NCBI RefSeq assembly: GCF_002954225.1
Contig: NZ_PPTH01000018.1
Location: forward strand, 558,001-622,000
Length of the DNA stretch: 64,000 bases
Direction of reading: 5' to 3'
Source of the DNA: Arthrobacter ruber
GTDB lineage: Bacteria > Actinomycetota > Actinomycetes > Actinomycetales > Micrococcaceae
Position numbers and translations under genes: made by a program. The notes beneath the pieces were generated by a model. That model was given only the letters and a program-made list of their open reading frames with translations, searched no databases and was not told the origin of the DNA. Shown piece by piece: positions 10,210-19,455 of the stretch (position 1 is the first letter of the stretch; every line of letters starts with the position of its first letter).

Positions 10210-11151
10210 CTACTTCCTGCGGGTCTTCGGGTCGAGGGCCTCGCGCAGGGACTCACCCAGCAGGGTGAACCCGAGCGCCGTGATGGCGATGCAGGCGCCG
10301 GGGAGGAAGGCGAGCTGCGGCGCGACCGAGAGCTCGGCCTGTGCGTAGGTCAGCATGCGCCCCCACTCCGCGGCCTGGGGCAGTCCGCCGCCGAGGCCGA
10401 GGAAGGACAGCGCGGCCGCATCGATGACGGCGGTCGCCAGCGTCAGGGTGGCCTGCACGATCAGCGGCCCCATGCTGTTGGGCAGCAGGTGGCTCATGGT
10501 GATCGTCCGGCGGCTGAGCCCGAGGGTCTGCGCCGCCAGGATGTAGTCGGCGCCCCGCTGCGAGAGCATCGAGGAGCGCAGGAGACGCGCGAAGATCGGG
10601 ATCTGGGAGACGCCGATGGCGATCATGATCGCGTAGGAGCTCTGGCCCAGCACTGCGGCGATGCTCACGGCGAGCAGCAGGTTCGGCACGGAGAGCAGGA
10701 TGTCCACGAAGCGCATGATGACGTTGTCCACCCAGCCGCCGAGACCGCCCGCCAGGACACCGAGCAGCATGCCGCCCGCGAGCCCGAGCGCCGTCGAGAC
10801 CACGCCGATGAGCAGGGATGCCTGGGCGCCCCAGATCAGCTTGCTCAGCACGTCCCCGCCGAAGCGGTCCAGGCCCAGCGGGAAGCCGTCGATCTCCCCG
10901 GGTCTGGGGATGGTGGTGGGGGTGATCGACGTCCGCCCGGGGAGGTCGTCCCCGCCGTACGGCGCGAGGATCGGAGCGAGGATCGCCACGAGCAGGAAGA
11001 GCCCGATGATGACGGCGCCCACGATGGCCTGCGGGTTCCTGCGCAGCCCGAGGAAGGCGTCCTTCCAGAGGCCGGTGCCGCGCCCGGCGTCGATCGCGGG
11101 ATCGGTGGGTGCCGCGGAGCCGTCGGCGGCGGGAGGCAGGATGGTACTCAT
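10210..11151 (-). CDS. dppC: dipeptide/oligopeptide ABC transporter permease, DppC type
   Basis: 313-residue inner-membrane permease. The N-terminal cytoplasmic part leads into the first TM (about 35-60, AIVGAVIIGLFLLVAILAPI), followed by LGLDRFGGDVLSKLIWG typical of DppC/OppC and the binding-protein-dependent transport domain with an EAA-like loop (AAQTLGLSRRTITMSHLLPN) that contacts the ATPase. The start at 11151 overlaps the dppB stop by four bases (ATGA), which indicates translational coupling. It works with DppB, DppA and probably the fused ATPase encoded on the opposite strand at 7103. Confidence 0.93.
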   Translation of the reverse strand: MSTILPPAADGSAAPTDPAIDAGRGTGLWKDAFLGLRRNPQAIVGAVIIGLFLLVAILAPILAPYGGDDLPGRTSITPTTIPRPGEIDGFPLGLDRFGGDVLSKLIWGAQASLLIGVVSTALGLAGGMLLGVLAGGLGGWVDNVIMRFVDILLSVPNLLLAVSIAAVLGQSSYAIMIAIGVSQIPIFARLLRSSMLSQRGADYILAAQTLGLSRRTITMSHLLPNSMGPLIVQATLTLATAVIDAAALSFLGLGGGLPQAAEWGRMLTYAQAELSVAPQLAFLPGACIAITALGFTLLGESLREALDPKTRRK

Positions 11152-12152
11152 TGCACACGCACCCTCGGGTCGATGACGGAGTAGGACAGGTCCACGATCA
11201 GGTTGATCAGGGCGTACAGGATCGCGATGAAGATGATGAAACCCTGGAGCACGGGGTAGTCCAGGCCGAAGATCGCGTCGCGCAGGAACCGGCCGATCCC
11301 GTTGAACGCGAAGACCGTCTCGGTCAGGACCGCTCCCGAGATCAGCAGGCCCAGCTGCAGGCCGATGGTCGTGACGACCGGGAGCATGGCGTTCCGCAGG
11401 ATGAAGCTGCCCCTGATGGAGCGCTCCATGAGGCCCTTCGCACGGGCCGTGCGGACGTAGTCCGCGTTCTGTACCTCGAGGACCGAGGCCCGCGTGATGC
11501 GGACGATGATCGCGAGCGGGATGGTGCCCAGCGCCAGCCCGGGGAGGATCAGGTGCAGGACGGCGTCCCAGGCGGCATCCCACTCCCCCGTGAGTATCCC
11601 GTCGAGTACATAGAAGTCGGTGAAGTGGGTGGCGTCGATGCGCGGATTCTGCCGACCGTCGGGGGGCAGGATGGACCACTGGATGGCGAAGAGGTACTTG
11701 AGGATGAACGCCAGGAAGAACACCGGGACGGTGATGCCGATGAGGCTCAGCACCACGGAACTGTGATCGAGGAAACGCCCGTAGTGCCGCGCGGCGAGGT
11801 AGCCGAGCGGGACGCCGACGCCGATGGCGAAGATGAGGGCGACGATGGTGAGTTCGATCGTCGCGGGGAACCGGGTGGCGAATTCTTCCAGGACGGGCCG
11901 TCCCGTATTGATCGACACCCCGAAATCGCCCTGCAGCAGCTTGCCCATATATGTGAAGTACTGGACAAGGAGCGGGCGGTCGAACCCGTACAGCTCGTTG
12001 ACCCGGGCGATGGCATCGGGCGTGGCCTTCTCGCCGAGCAGTGCGGTCGCCGGACCGCCGGGGAGACTGCGTACCCAGAGGAACAGCAGGACGGACAGGC
12101 CGAACAGGGTGGGTATGAGCAGCGCTAGCCGCTTACCGATGACGCGTAACAC
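11148..12152 (-). CDS. dppB: dipeptide/oligopeptide ABC transporter permease, DppB type
   Basis: 334-residue permease. It begins with the classic DppB opening VIGKRLALLIPTLFGLSVLLF (first TM), has a PDAIARVNELYGFDRPLLVQY segment, further TMs and the EAA-like loop (TARAKGLMERSIRGSFILRN). The GTG at 12152 is chosen over an ATG 29 codons upstream because GGAAGGA lies at good distance and because family members start at this point. Coupled to dppC by a 4-base overlap. Separated from dppA by about 100 bp holding a strong hairpin, so the permeases are probably made at a lower level than the binding protein. Confidence 0.93.
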   Translation of the reverse strand: MLRVIGKRLALLIPTLFGLSVLLFLWVRSLPGGPATALLGEKATPDAIARVNELYGFDRPLLVQYFTYMGKLLQGDFGVSINTGRPVLEEFATRFPATIELTIVALIFAIGVGVPLGYLAARHYGRFLDHSSVVLSLIGITVPVFFLAFILKYLFAIQWSILPPDGRQNPRIDATHFTDFYVLDGILTGEWDAAWDAVLHLILPGLALGTIPLAIIVRITRASVLEVQNADYVRTARAKGLMERSIRGSFILRNAMLPVVTTIGLQLGLLISGAVLTETVFAFNGIGRFLRDAIFGLDYPVLQGFIIFIAILYALINLIVDLSYSVIDPRVRVQ

Positions 12153-12205
12153 TGGGGATCCTTCCGGGTCGACCGGCGCGGGCCGGACAGGGGTAGTACA
12201 GCAGG

Positions 12206-12239
12206 GTGGAGCCGGTCCCGGGACCGGGACCGGCTCCAC
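12206..12239 (-). terminator. hairpin between dppA and dppB (partial terminator)
   Basis: Perfect 15-base arms (12206-12220 and 12225-12239) with a 4-base loop, placed between the binding-protein gene and the permease genes. Such hairpins often stabilise the upstream mRNA and reduce read-through; that function is inferred. Confidence 0.7.
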
Positions 12240-12252
12240 ACGGGTACTGCTG

Positions 12253-13953
12253 CTACTCGCTCAGCTCGATGTTGCTGAAGACCTCGTCATTGACGGGGCT
12301 CGCCGGGTAGGAGGTGACGCGCTCGTTGAACGCCAGCGAAGGAGCCGGGTGCGCCAGCGGGATGGCCGGGATGAACTCGGAGATCTGCTGGTTGATCTCC
12401 TCGTACGCCTTCGTCTGCTCGTCGCGGTCGCTCATGCCGCGTGCCTCATCAAGTGCGGAGAACAGCTCGGGGTTGCTGAAGCCGAATTCCGGCTTCTCCC
12501 GGCCGAAGAACACGCCGATGAAGTTGTCGGTGTCGTTGTAGTCGCCGGTCCAGCCGAGCAGGTGCAGGCCGTGGTCCTCGGTTCCCTGGACCTGGTCGAG
12601 GTAGTCGGGGGACCAGGCGGCGGGTGATGGGGTGACGGTGATCCCGACATCGGCCAGCTGGGCCTGGAGGTTGGTGAAGACCTGTTCCGGGGTGGGCATG
12701 TAGGGGCGCGAGACGTTCGTCGGGTAGTTGAACTGGATCTCGAACCCGTCGGGATAGCCTGCTTCGGCGAGGAGCTCCTTGGCCTTCTCCGGATCGAAGT
12801 CGTACGTCTCGACCTCTTCGTTGTAGCCGTCGACGACATCGGGGATGAACTGGGTTGCGACCTTGGTGCCTTCGGGAAGGGTCTGGCTGACCAGTGCTTC
12901 CTTGTCGATGGCGTAGGCGATGGCTTCGCGAACCTTGGGGTCGGCGAGCTGCTCGACCTTGTGGTTGAAGCCCAGGTACAGGATGGTGAACGGGTCGCGG
13001 GCGACGACGTTGTAGCCGGCGTCCTTCAGCGACTGGGTGTCGGCGGGTGCGACGAGGTCGTAGCCGTCGATGGTTCCAGCCTCGAGGGCCTGCCGGCGGG
13101 CCTGCGGGTCGTCGATGATCCGGAAGATCGTTTCGGTAATCTGTCCCTTCTCTCCCCAGTAGTCCTCGAAGATCGAGAGTTCGACCTGCTGTCCGACGTT
13201 CCAGGAATCGAACTTGAAGGGGCCGGTGCCGACGGGGTGGCCCGTTGCGTACTCGCTCTGCTGCGGCGCCTCAGCGGAGCCGCCGATCTCGTCGGCCTTG
13301 TACTGCTCGAGGGCCGTGGGGCTCTGCATGGCGAAGGCCGGGAGGGACAGTGCGGGAATGAACCCGGCGAAGGGCTTGGCGAGCGTGACGGTGGCCTCGT
13401 TGTCGCCGTCGACCTCGCAGGACTCGTAGATGGCATTCTCGGGCTTGTCGGCGAAGCCGCGGAACAGGTTGTTGTAGTAGTAGGACACGGTCTCGGCCTG
13501 CTGGAGGCCCGTCCAGTTGTACCACCGGTCGAAGTTGAAGCAGACCGCGTCGGCGTTGAAATCGGTTCCGTCGTGGAACTTGACGCCTTCCCTCAGGGTG
13601 AAGGCCGTCGACAGGCCGTCCTCGGAGGTCTCCCACGACTCGGCGAGCAGGGGCTCGGGGTCGGCGGTGCCTTCCTTGACGCCGACAAGCCCCTCGAAGA
13701 TCTGGCGGCTGACACGGAAGGACTCGCCGTCGCTGGCGAAGGCCGGGTCGAGGGACTTCGGGTCGGCGGATGCTGCGAAGACGAAGGTGGAGTCGACGGC
13801 GGTGTCGCCCTCACCCTCGGCGCCCGTGTTCTCCTCGCGCTGGCTCTGCACGCAGCCGGTGAGGAGGAGTGCTGCGATGGAGAATCCTGCTGTGAGCGCC
13901 GCGCGTTTCCTCGCGAAACCTGCGCCGCGCACGGATGTGCCTCGGTTAGACAT
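12253..13953 (-). CDS. dppA: peptide ABC transporter substrate-binding lipoprotein, SBP family 5
   Basis: 566-residue extracytoplasmic binding protein anchored by lipid. The signal peptide ends in the lipobox LLLTGC (Cys about residue 33). The SBP_bac_5 fold is visible from DPKSLDPAFASDGESFRVSRQ through LAESWETSEDGLSTAFTLR and VKFHDGTDFNADAVCFNFDR. The ATG at 13953 has AGGAGC five bases upstream; the earlier in-frame ATG at 14010 lacks one. It delivers di- or oligopeptides to DppBC. First gene of the dppA-dppB-dppC unit. The exact ligand cannot be read from sequence. Confidence 0.93.
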   Translation of the reverse strand: MSNRGTSVRGAGFARKRAALTAGFSIAALLLTGCVQSQREENTGAEGEGDTAVDSTFVFAASADPKSLDPAFASDGESFRVSRQIFEGLVGVKEGTADPEPLLAESWETSEDGLSTAFTLREGVKFHDGTDFNADAVCFNFDRWYNWTGLQQAETVSYYYNNLFRGFADKPENAIYESCEVDGDNEATVTLAKPFAGFIPALSLPAFAMQSPTALEQYKADEIGGSAEAPQQSEYATGHPVGTGPFKFDSWNVGQQVELSIFEDYWGEKGQITETIFRIIDDPQARRQALEAGTIDGYDLVAPADTQSLKDAGYNVVARDPFTILYLGFNHKVEQLADPKVREAIAYAIDKEALVSQTLPEGTKVATQFIPDVVDGYNEEVETYDFDPEKAKELLAEAGYPDGFEIQFNYPTNVSRPYMPTPEQVFTNLQAQLADVGITVTPSPAAWSPDYLDQVQGTEDHGLHLLGWTGDYNDTDNFIGVFFGREKPEFGFSNPELFSALDEARGMSDRDEQTKAYEEINQQISEFIPAIPLAHPAPSLAFNERVTSYPASPVNDEVFSNIELSE

Positions 13954-14161
13954 AAGTGCTCCTGGTGGACGAGTGATTCCTACCGGATCTACCGGCAGCC
14001 GTGGGACCACGGCGGCGAGCGCGCTGATCCGTGTGACGAGCCTAACTTCCGGGAGGGCCCGTAACAGTATTTCGGGGGCCGGAGTGGTTACGATTTGGCA
14101 TCATGCGCAGCCCGGCGGTTGCGGGTTACACCGGGGAAATACCTGCGAAACGGGAGGATCG

Positions 14162-15166
14162 ATGAGCGGGACAGAAATGACGACATCCGCGCGCTACCGG
14201 CGCTTCGCGGAGACCGACGCCCGTGGGTACTCACCCCTGTACGACGAGTGGTGCACGGGTGTGAGCGACGACGACGAGGTCCTCGCCCTGCTCGACTCCC
14301 TTCCGCCGGCGCGCCGCCAGCCGGTCCTGTTCCTCGGCGCGGCCCGCTTCGCCGGGGTGCCCCTCGGGGGCTACCGCGCCTTCCGCTCGTTCGTCGTCGG
14401 GCACTGGGAGGAGATACGCCACGTCATGGAGACGCGAACCACCCAGACGAACGAGGCGGGGCGCTGCGCCGTCCTGCTGCCGAGTCTCGCCGCGATCAGC
14501 ACCGGGGAGGGCAGGCCGCTGGCACTCATCGAGGTCGGCGCGTCGGCGGGCGCGTGCCTCTTCCCCGACCGGTATGCGTACGCCTACTCCCCCGGCCCGA
14601 CCCTCACGCCCGCTGCGGGCTCCCCGGTCCCGCCCCTCGCGTGCTCGGTGACCGGGGCCGTCCCGCTCCCGTCGGCGCTTCCCGCCGTCACCTGGCGCGC
14701 GGGTATCGACCTGAACCCGCTCGACGCGGGGGATGCGGATGACGTGCGGTGGCTCGAGGCCCTCGTCTGGCCCGAGCACGGCTTCCGCGCCGAGCGCCTC
14801 AGGGCCGCGCTGGGTGTGGTGCGGGAGGACCCGCCGCTGCTCGTGCGTGGCGACCTCAACGAGCAGCTCCTGCCCCTCATCGGGCGCGCACCGTCCGACG
14901 CCGTCGTCGTCGTGTTCCACAGTGCCGTCCTCGCGTACCTCGACGCCGAGGGCCGGCAGCGGTTCCGCGACACAATGCTGCGGCTCGCAGCGGACCGGGA
15001 CCGCCCCCTGCACTGGCTGTCGCACGAGGGCGCCGGCACGCTCGACGGGGTGCCCGGCGCCCTGGAGAGGGTGGCGGGTGAGGAGGACGGCAGGTTCGTG
15101 CTGCAGCACAACGGTCGGTCGGTCGCGCGCACCGGGCCGCACGGGCAATCGATCGAATGGCTCTGA
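14162..15166 (+). CDS. DUF2332 family protein
   Basis: 334 residues. The DUF2332 family is recognised by the RYRRFAETDARGYSPLYDEW opening, PVLFLGAARFAGVPL, the Gly-rich LALIEVGASAGACLFPDRYA and WRAGIDLNPLDAGDADDVRW. The EVGASAG segment resembles a nucleotide- or AdoMet-binding turn, so a methyltransferase-like fold is possible, but no activity is established. The ATG is preceded by GGGAGGATCG. It starts 208 bp from the divergent dppA gene and ends 220 bp before a GNAT gene on the same strand; I see no gene in that second gap. Confidence 0.85.
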   Translation: MSGTEMTTSARYRRFAETDARGYSPLYDEWCTGVSDDDEVLALLDSLPPARRQPVLFLGAARFAGVPLGGYRAFRSFVVGHWEEIRHVMETRTTQTNEAGRCAVLLPSLAAISTGEGRPLALIEVGASAGACLFPDRYAYAYSPGPTLTPAAGSPVPPLACSVTGAVPLPSALPAVTWRAGIDLNPLDAGDADDVRWLEALVWPEHGFRAERLRAALGVVREDPPLLVRGDLNEQLLPLIGRAPSDAVVVVFHSAVLAYLDAEGRQRFRDTMLRLAADRDRPLHWLSHEGAGTLDGVPGALERVAGEEDGRFVLQHNGRSVARTGPHGQSIEWL

Positions 15167-15386
15167 AGCGCCGGCCGCACCGGGCCGGGACTTCCCGGTC
15201 CGCGCCGCGGGCGCAGGCGCTGCCCGACGGACCGGTGCTCCCGGAGGAGGCTGCTGGTACTCTGACCCCACCCGGCCGCGAATCGCCGATACCGGGCCGT
15301 CCCGCCGGATCCGGTCGGCCCGAGATCGTCGTGGGCTCGGCCGTGTCCTGAGTGGTGCGACGACGACCCCGGAGGCGAGGACCGCG

Positions 15387-16562
15387 ATGAGCTACATCAT
15401 CGGGCGTGAGGACGATTTCGACTTCCTGTCCGCCGAGTACGCCGCCCTGCACGCCGACTCCGGGGCTACGTCGTTCCAGCACGGCGTCTGGCTGCACCGC
15501 CTCTACACCACGCTGGCTCCGGCCCGGGGCGCCCGACCGGTCGTGGTGACCGTTCGGCGGGAGACCGACCGGGGGCTGGTGCTGGTGCTGCCGCTGGTCC
15601 GCGTCGGCAGGGCCGTCCGTACGCTCACCTTCGCCGACCTCGGAGTGGCGGACTACAACGCCGCCGTCGTCCCGCAACCGGTGCTGGTGGAACTCTCGCG
15701 TCGTCCGGAGGTCGTCGCCGGGATCCGTCGCACGCTCGGGGGCTTCGACCTGCTCCGCGTGGACCGCGTCGTGGGCTCCCCCGACGCGATGGCCGCGCTG
15801 CTGGGCGGTGCGCTCGTGCGCCGCCACCACTACGACACCCACCTGATGACCCTGGAGGGCACCCCGGAAGCGTGGCGCGGGACCCTGGACGCGGCGTTCG
15901 TGCGGCACCTCGAGCGCAAGTACAAGCGTCTGCGCCCCAAGGGCGAGCGGGTCCTGCGCGTGGTGACGGCCGCCGCCGAGGTCGAGCCCCTGATGCGGAG
16001 GATGCGCGCCTTCCGGTCGGCCCGTTTCGCCGAACGGCGCGGCGTGGACCTCGTGCAGGACGATGCCACCTTTGCCTTCTACCAGGCCGTCGCCGAGGAC
16101 AGCGTGCGCCTCGGAGGCCCGGGACGGCTCGTCGTGCTGGACGTCGGAGCCGAGCCGGTCGCGATCGCCCTCGATCTGGTGGAGCCCGACCGGGAACTGT
16201 TCCTGCTCGTGGGCTACGACGTCGAACGTCTCCGGAACTACTCGCTCGGGCTCCTGATCGTCGACGGCCTGGTGCAGGACGCCATCCGCCGGGGCAAGTC
16301 CTACTTCGACCTCACGGTGGGTGACGAACCGTACAAGTCCGACTTCGCCGCGCGGTCCGTGCCGCTCCATCAGTTACGGGTGCCCCGGACGATGCGGGGC
16401 CGCGCGGCGATGGTCTCCGCCGACGGTCTCCTCGCTGCGCGGCGTGCCGCGAAGCGCGTGCTGCTGGCGGTGGAGGCACGGCGTGCGCGGAAGGCGGCCC
16501 GGCCGACGCGCTCCGATGACGGTGCGGGATCAGCGACGCCCGCGCAGTCCCAGGCGCAGTGA
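15387..16562 (+). CDS. GNAT family N-acetyltransferase, BioF2-like domain
   Basis: 391-residue protein with two GNAT-like halves as in BioF2/CelD-type acetyltransferases. The second half has RKYKRLRPKG, an RSARFAERRGVDLVQD segment and the characteristic end of the fold (RNYSLGLLIVDGLVQDAIRRGKSYFDLTVGDEPYKSDFA). Members of this group often act on cell-surface glycans or make envelope conjugates; the acceptor here is unknown. The C-terminal tail is Arg/Ala-rich. The ATG follows GGAGGCGAGG. Its 3' end overlaps the convergent polysaccharide deacetylase gene by 33 bp, and the pairing suggests a shared theme of surface polysaccharide acylation and deacylation. Confidence 0.82.
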   Translation: MSYIIGREDDFDFLSAEYAALHADSGATSFQHGVWLHRLYTTLAPARGARPVVVTVRRETDRGLVLVLPLVRVGRAVRTLTFADLGVADYNAAVVPQPVLVELSRRPEVVAGIRRTLGGFDLLRVDRVVGSPDAMAALLGGALVRRHHYDTHLMTLEGTPEAWRGTLDAAFVRHLERKYKRLRPKGERVLRVVTAAAEVEPLMRRMRAFRSARFAERRGVDLVQDDATFAFYQAVAEDSVRLGGPGRLVVLDVGAEPVAIALDLVEPDRELFLLVGYDVERLRNYSLGLLIVDGLVQDAIRRGKSYFDLTVGDEPYKSDFAARSVPLHQLRVPRTMRGRAAMVSADGLLAARRAAKRVLLAVEARRARKAARPTRSDDGAGSATPAQSQAQ

Positions 16563-17279
16563 GTGCCGCACCATGCGGGCCACCAGGTGCGCCGGGGTGT
16601 CCCGGGGGCTGATGTAGCAGCGCGGCAGGGTGAACCGGTCGCCCGGGTCGTAGTCCCCGATCACGCACCCGTGGTCGTACCCGGACGCACGGACGGCACC
16701 GGTGGCGGCCTCGTCGAACTCGCCGTACGGGTAGCAGAAGCTCGCGACTCCGGTCTGCAGGACGTCCTGCAGGACCTCCCGGCTTCCACTGATCTCCTCG
16801 ACCAGGGAGTCGGCACCGACACCGCGCAGGTGGGGATGGGTCATGGTGTGGCTGCCGACCTCCTGCCCCGCAGCGGCGACGGCACGCACCTGATCGGCGT
16901 CGAGAAGACCGAGCCGGGGGCCGTCGTCCCACTCGTTGGTGCCGCCGAGCCCACCGGCCACCACATAGAGCGTGCTGCTCATGCCGTGGCGCTGCAGGGC
17001 CGGGAGGGCGTGCTCGAGGTAGTCGGTGTAGCCATCGTCGAACGTGAGGCCGACGAGGCGGCGTGCCTCCCCGCGTTCGCCCGCGCGCAGCAACTCGGAC
17101 AGCGACACCCCGCGTAACCCCAGTCGCCGCAGCAGTCCCAGGTGCCGGTCCAGCCGGTCCGGGTGGACCCGCAACCGGTGCGGATCCGGCAGGCGGGACG
17201 GGCTGATCGAGTGGTACATGAACACCGGCGGCGTGGCCAGTCGTGTCCGCCCCGTGCGTGCGGTTGATTCCTGGGACAA
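16530..17279 (-). CDS. polysaccharide deacetylase (NodB/CE4 family)
   Basis: 249 residues. CE4 metal hydrolase that removes acetyl groups from polysaccharides. The catalytic and metal ligands are intact: LTFDDGYTDYLE (both Asp) and GSHTMTHPHL (HTxxH). FCYPYGEFDE is the later family motif. No signal peptide is evident after the chosen TTG start at 17279; AGGGGGAA lies five bases upstream of that codon, which supports it. A later start at Met21 (FMYHSIS) would be short. Its stop codon lies inside the end of the convergent GNAT gene. Confidence 0.85.
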   Translation of the reverse strand: MSQESTARTGRTRLATPPVFMYHSISPSRLPDPHRLRVHPDRLDRHLGLLRRLGLRGVSLSELLRAGERGEARRLVGLTFDDGYTDYLEHALPALQRHGMSSTLYVVAGGLGGTNEWDDGPRLGLLDADQVRAVAAAGQEVGSHTMTHPHLRGVGADSLVEEISGSREVLQDVLQTGVASFCYPYGEFDEAATGAVRASGYDHGCVIGDYDPGDRFTLPRCYISPRDTPAHLVARMVRHSLRLGLRGRR

Positions 17280-17339
17280 CGCAGTTCCCCCTGATCCGAG
17301 AGCGAGCCGTGCGGTGAAAGCGTAGCAGCGGGGTCTGCC

Positions 17340-18539
17340 CTAGCCTCGGGCGCACTGCCCGGCCGAGACGGCCTCGGCCAGATCGGGCGCGCTCTCGGCG
17401 ATGGGGCGCAGTTCCTCGAGGGACAATGCGTACCCGACGGGCGCATCGGCCGTGGACTTCGCGAAGACGACGCCGGCCACGCGGCCCTGCAGATCCAGCA
17501 GGGGTCCGCCGGAGTTCCCCTGCTGGACGTTCGCGGCGAGGCTGTAGACCTGGAGCGGCTGCGGCTCGGCGCCGTAGATGTTGTTGACGAGCACGGGTGA
17601 CAGGCCCTGGACGCTCGCGGGCTGGATCCGGTAGGGGCCGCCCGCGGGGTAGCCGGCGAACGCCGCCGTCGTCCCGTTGTCCAGTTCCTGGCCGAGCGGC
17701 AACGGAGCGGCCCGCAGGTCGTCGACGGCGATCACGGCGATGTCGCGGGCCGTGTCGAGCTGCACCACCCGACCGGGCAGCGCACCGCCGCCGGGGACCT
17801 CCACGACGGGCTCGTCCACACCGGCGACGACGTGCGCGTTGGTGATCACCCGTCCCGGTGCGACGACGAATCCGGAGCCGGTCTGGTTCTGGCCGCACTG
17901 GAAGGCCGTCCCGGTGATGCGGACCACCGACGCGGCGGCGGCGGCGAGTTCCGGGGTGTCCACAGAGGCGTCGGGCACAGCGGCCGGCGTCGCGGGTCCC
18001 ACGCTCTCGAGGATGGTGGGGATGCCGTCGTCGACCGCGATGGTGCGCAGTTGCGCCATCCAGGTGCGTACGGGACCGGGTGTGGCCGTGTCGATCGCCC
18101 GGATCACCTGCGAGGACGCGATCTGCTGGGACAGGAAGGGGACGCCGAGGGTCCCGACGCCGAAGGCGAGCATCGACAGGACGAGCGCCGCGACGACGAC
18201 GTTCACGACGCCGCCGAGGATGCGGTCGATGATGCGCAGCGGCGGGACGTCGGACCACCGGCGGATGGACGCCCCGAGCGCCGATCCGACGGCCTGACCG
18301 ACGATGATGAGCACCACCACCGTGCCGATCACGGCGATCAGGCGCCACGGGTTGTCGGGGACCCACGCGCTGACGAGGGGGATGGCGAAGAACGCGGCGA
18401 CGGCCCCGGCGACGAAGCCCGCGATGCCGCCGAGGGTGACGAGGAAGCCGTTGCGGAGCCCTGTCACGAGGTAGCCGAGGAGGACCACGACCAGGACGAG
18501 GTCGAGGAGCGTGAACCCCGCGAGGCTGAATTCCGGCAC
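17340..18539 (-). CDS. marP: membrane-anchored serine protease, MarP family (CvpA-like + trypsin-like)
   Basis: 399 residues. Four N-terminal TM segments (within about 10-150) form a CvpA/colicin-V-like module, followed by an extracytoplasmic trypsin-like domain (about 195-390). The catalytic triad is visible: His in VITNAHVVAG, Asp in TARDIAVIAV and Ser in QQGNSGGPLL. A Cys in the loop FQCGQNQTGSG and another near the C-terminus (GQCARG) may form a disulfide, as in M. tuberculosis MarP, which is required for acid and oxidative stress resistance (family knowledge). The GTG start at 18539 follows GGGAGAAC. It is divergent from crp, as expected for this actinobacterial neighbourhood. Confidence 0.9.
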   Translation of the reverse strand: MPEFSLAGFTLLDLVLVVVLLGYLVTGLRNGFLVTLGGIAGFVAGAVAAFFAIPLVSAWVPDNPWRLIAVIGTVVVLIIVGQAVGSALGASIRRWSDVPPLRIIDRILGGVVNVVVAALVLSMLAFGVGTLGVPFLSQQIASSQVIRAIDTATPGPVRTWMAQLRTIAVDDGIPTILESVGPATPAAVPDASVDTPELAAAAASVVRITGTAFQCGQNQTGSGFVVAPGRVITNAHVVAGVDEPVVEVPGGGALPGRVVQLDTARDIAVIAVDDLRAAPLPLGQELDNGTTAAFAGYPAGGPYRIQPASVQGLSPVLVNNIYGAEPQPLQVYSLAANVQQGNSGGPLLDLQGRVAGVVFAKSTADAPVGYALSLEELRPIAESAPDLAEAVSAGQCARG

Positions 18540-18680
18540 GAACGTTCTCCCTGGCTCTGGACGGCGGGAGAACGGCGTGCATCCCGACACTGCGAGCGAT
18601 TCTAGCGGCGCGTCATGGGAAGAGCGTGGGAGTACGGTCCCGAGCCGCTGGATGCGGGCCTCCCGGCAGTGATCGAAGTG

Positions 18681-18696
18681 TGTATCAGTCGTCACA
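18681..18696. promoter_or_regulatory. possible Crp-type box in the marP-crp divergent region
   Basis: TGTATCAGTCGTCACA has a perfect right half (TCACA) and a left half with two changes from TGTGA. It is centred 86 bases upstream of the crp start codon, between crp and marP, and could allow autoregulation. Degenerate, so only suggestive. Confidence 0.35.
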
Positions 18697-18774
18697 TCCG
18701 CTCCGGTACGGCAAGATGGACAGGAGAAGACAGCGGGGACAGCCGCGGAACGACACCACGCATCAGGAGAATTC

Positions 18775-19452
18775 ATGGACATCGAGGTACTGCGCCGGGC
18801 ACCCCTCTTCGCATCACTGGGAGACGACGTCTTCGCGGCGCTGACGGACGAGCTCATCGAGGTGGATCTCCCCCGCGGTTCGTCGGTCTTCCGTGAGGGG
18901 GACCAGGGCGACCAGCTGTACTTCATCGTCTCCGGCAAGATCAAGCTCGGACGCACCGCCCAGGACGGGCGCGAGAACCTCCTCGCGATCCTGGGCCCGG
19001 GTGAGCTGTTCGGCGAGATGGCATTGTTCGATCCGAGTCCCCGCACCGCGACCGCGACCGCCGTGTCCGAGACGCGCCTCGCCGGGCTGAAGAACGAGGA
19101 CCTCCGGGCCCTGCTCGAGACACGCCCCGAGGTGTCGGCCCAGCTGCTGCAGGCCCTTGCCCGCCGCCTCCGCCGCACCAACGAGTCGCTCGCCGACCTG
19201 GTCTTCTCCGACGTCCCCGGGCGCGTGGCGAAGGCCCTGCTGGATCTGGCGGACCGCTTCGGCCGGCCGGCCACCGACGGCATCCTCGTGGCGCACGAAC
19301 TCACGCAGGAGGAGCTCGCGCAGCTCGTCGGGGCGTCCCGCGAGACGGTCAACAAGGCCCTCGCCGAGTTCGTCCAGCGCGGCTGGCTCCGCCTCGAGGC
19401 GCGCGCCGTCGTCATCCTCGACATCCAGCGCCTGCGCCAGCGCAGCCGCTGA
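18775..19452 (+). CDS. crp: Crp/Fnr family cAMP-type transcriptional regulator (GlxR-like)
   Basis: 225 residues. The cyclic-nucleotide-binding domain (about 1-115) has GDQLYFIVSGKIKLGR and the phosphate-binding cassette LGPGELFGEMALFDPSPRTA with conserved Gly-Glu and Arg. A long dimer helix is followed by the winged helix (about 145-225) with LTQEELAQLVGASRETVNKA as recognition helix. Actinobacterial GlxR/Crp proteins bind TGTGA-N6-TCACA. Candidate boxes lie upstream of acs, of this gene and of the sugar importer operon in this window. The ATG has AGGAG at normal spacing. A strong terminator follows. Confidence 0.93.
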   Translation: MDIEVLRRAPLFASLGDDVFAALTDELIEVDLPRGSSVFREGDQGDQLYFIVSGKIKLGRTAQDGRENLLAILGPGELFGEMALFDPSPRTATATAVSETRLAGLKNEDLRALLETRPEVSAQLLQALARRLRRTNESLADLVFSDVPGRVAKALLDLADRFGRPATDGILVAHELTQEELAQLVGASRETVNKALAEFVQRGWLRLEARAVVILDIQRLRQRSR

Positions 19453-19455
19453 GGT

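Noticed and set aside
15157..15351. Short 64-residue frame between the DUF2332 and GNAT genes
   Set aside because: Overlaps the end of the DUF2332 gene, Arg/Pro-rich, no ribosome site or family likeness.
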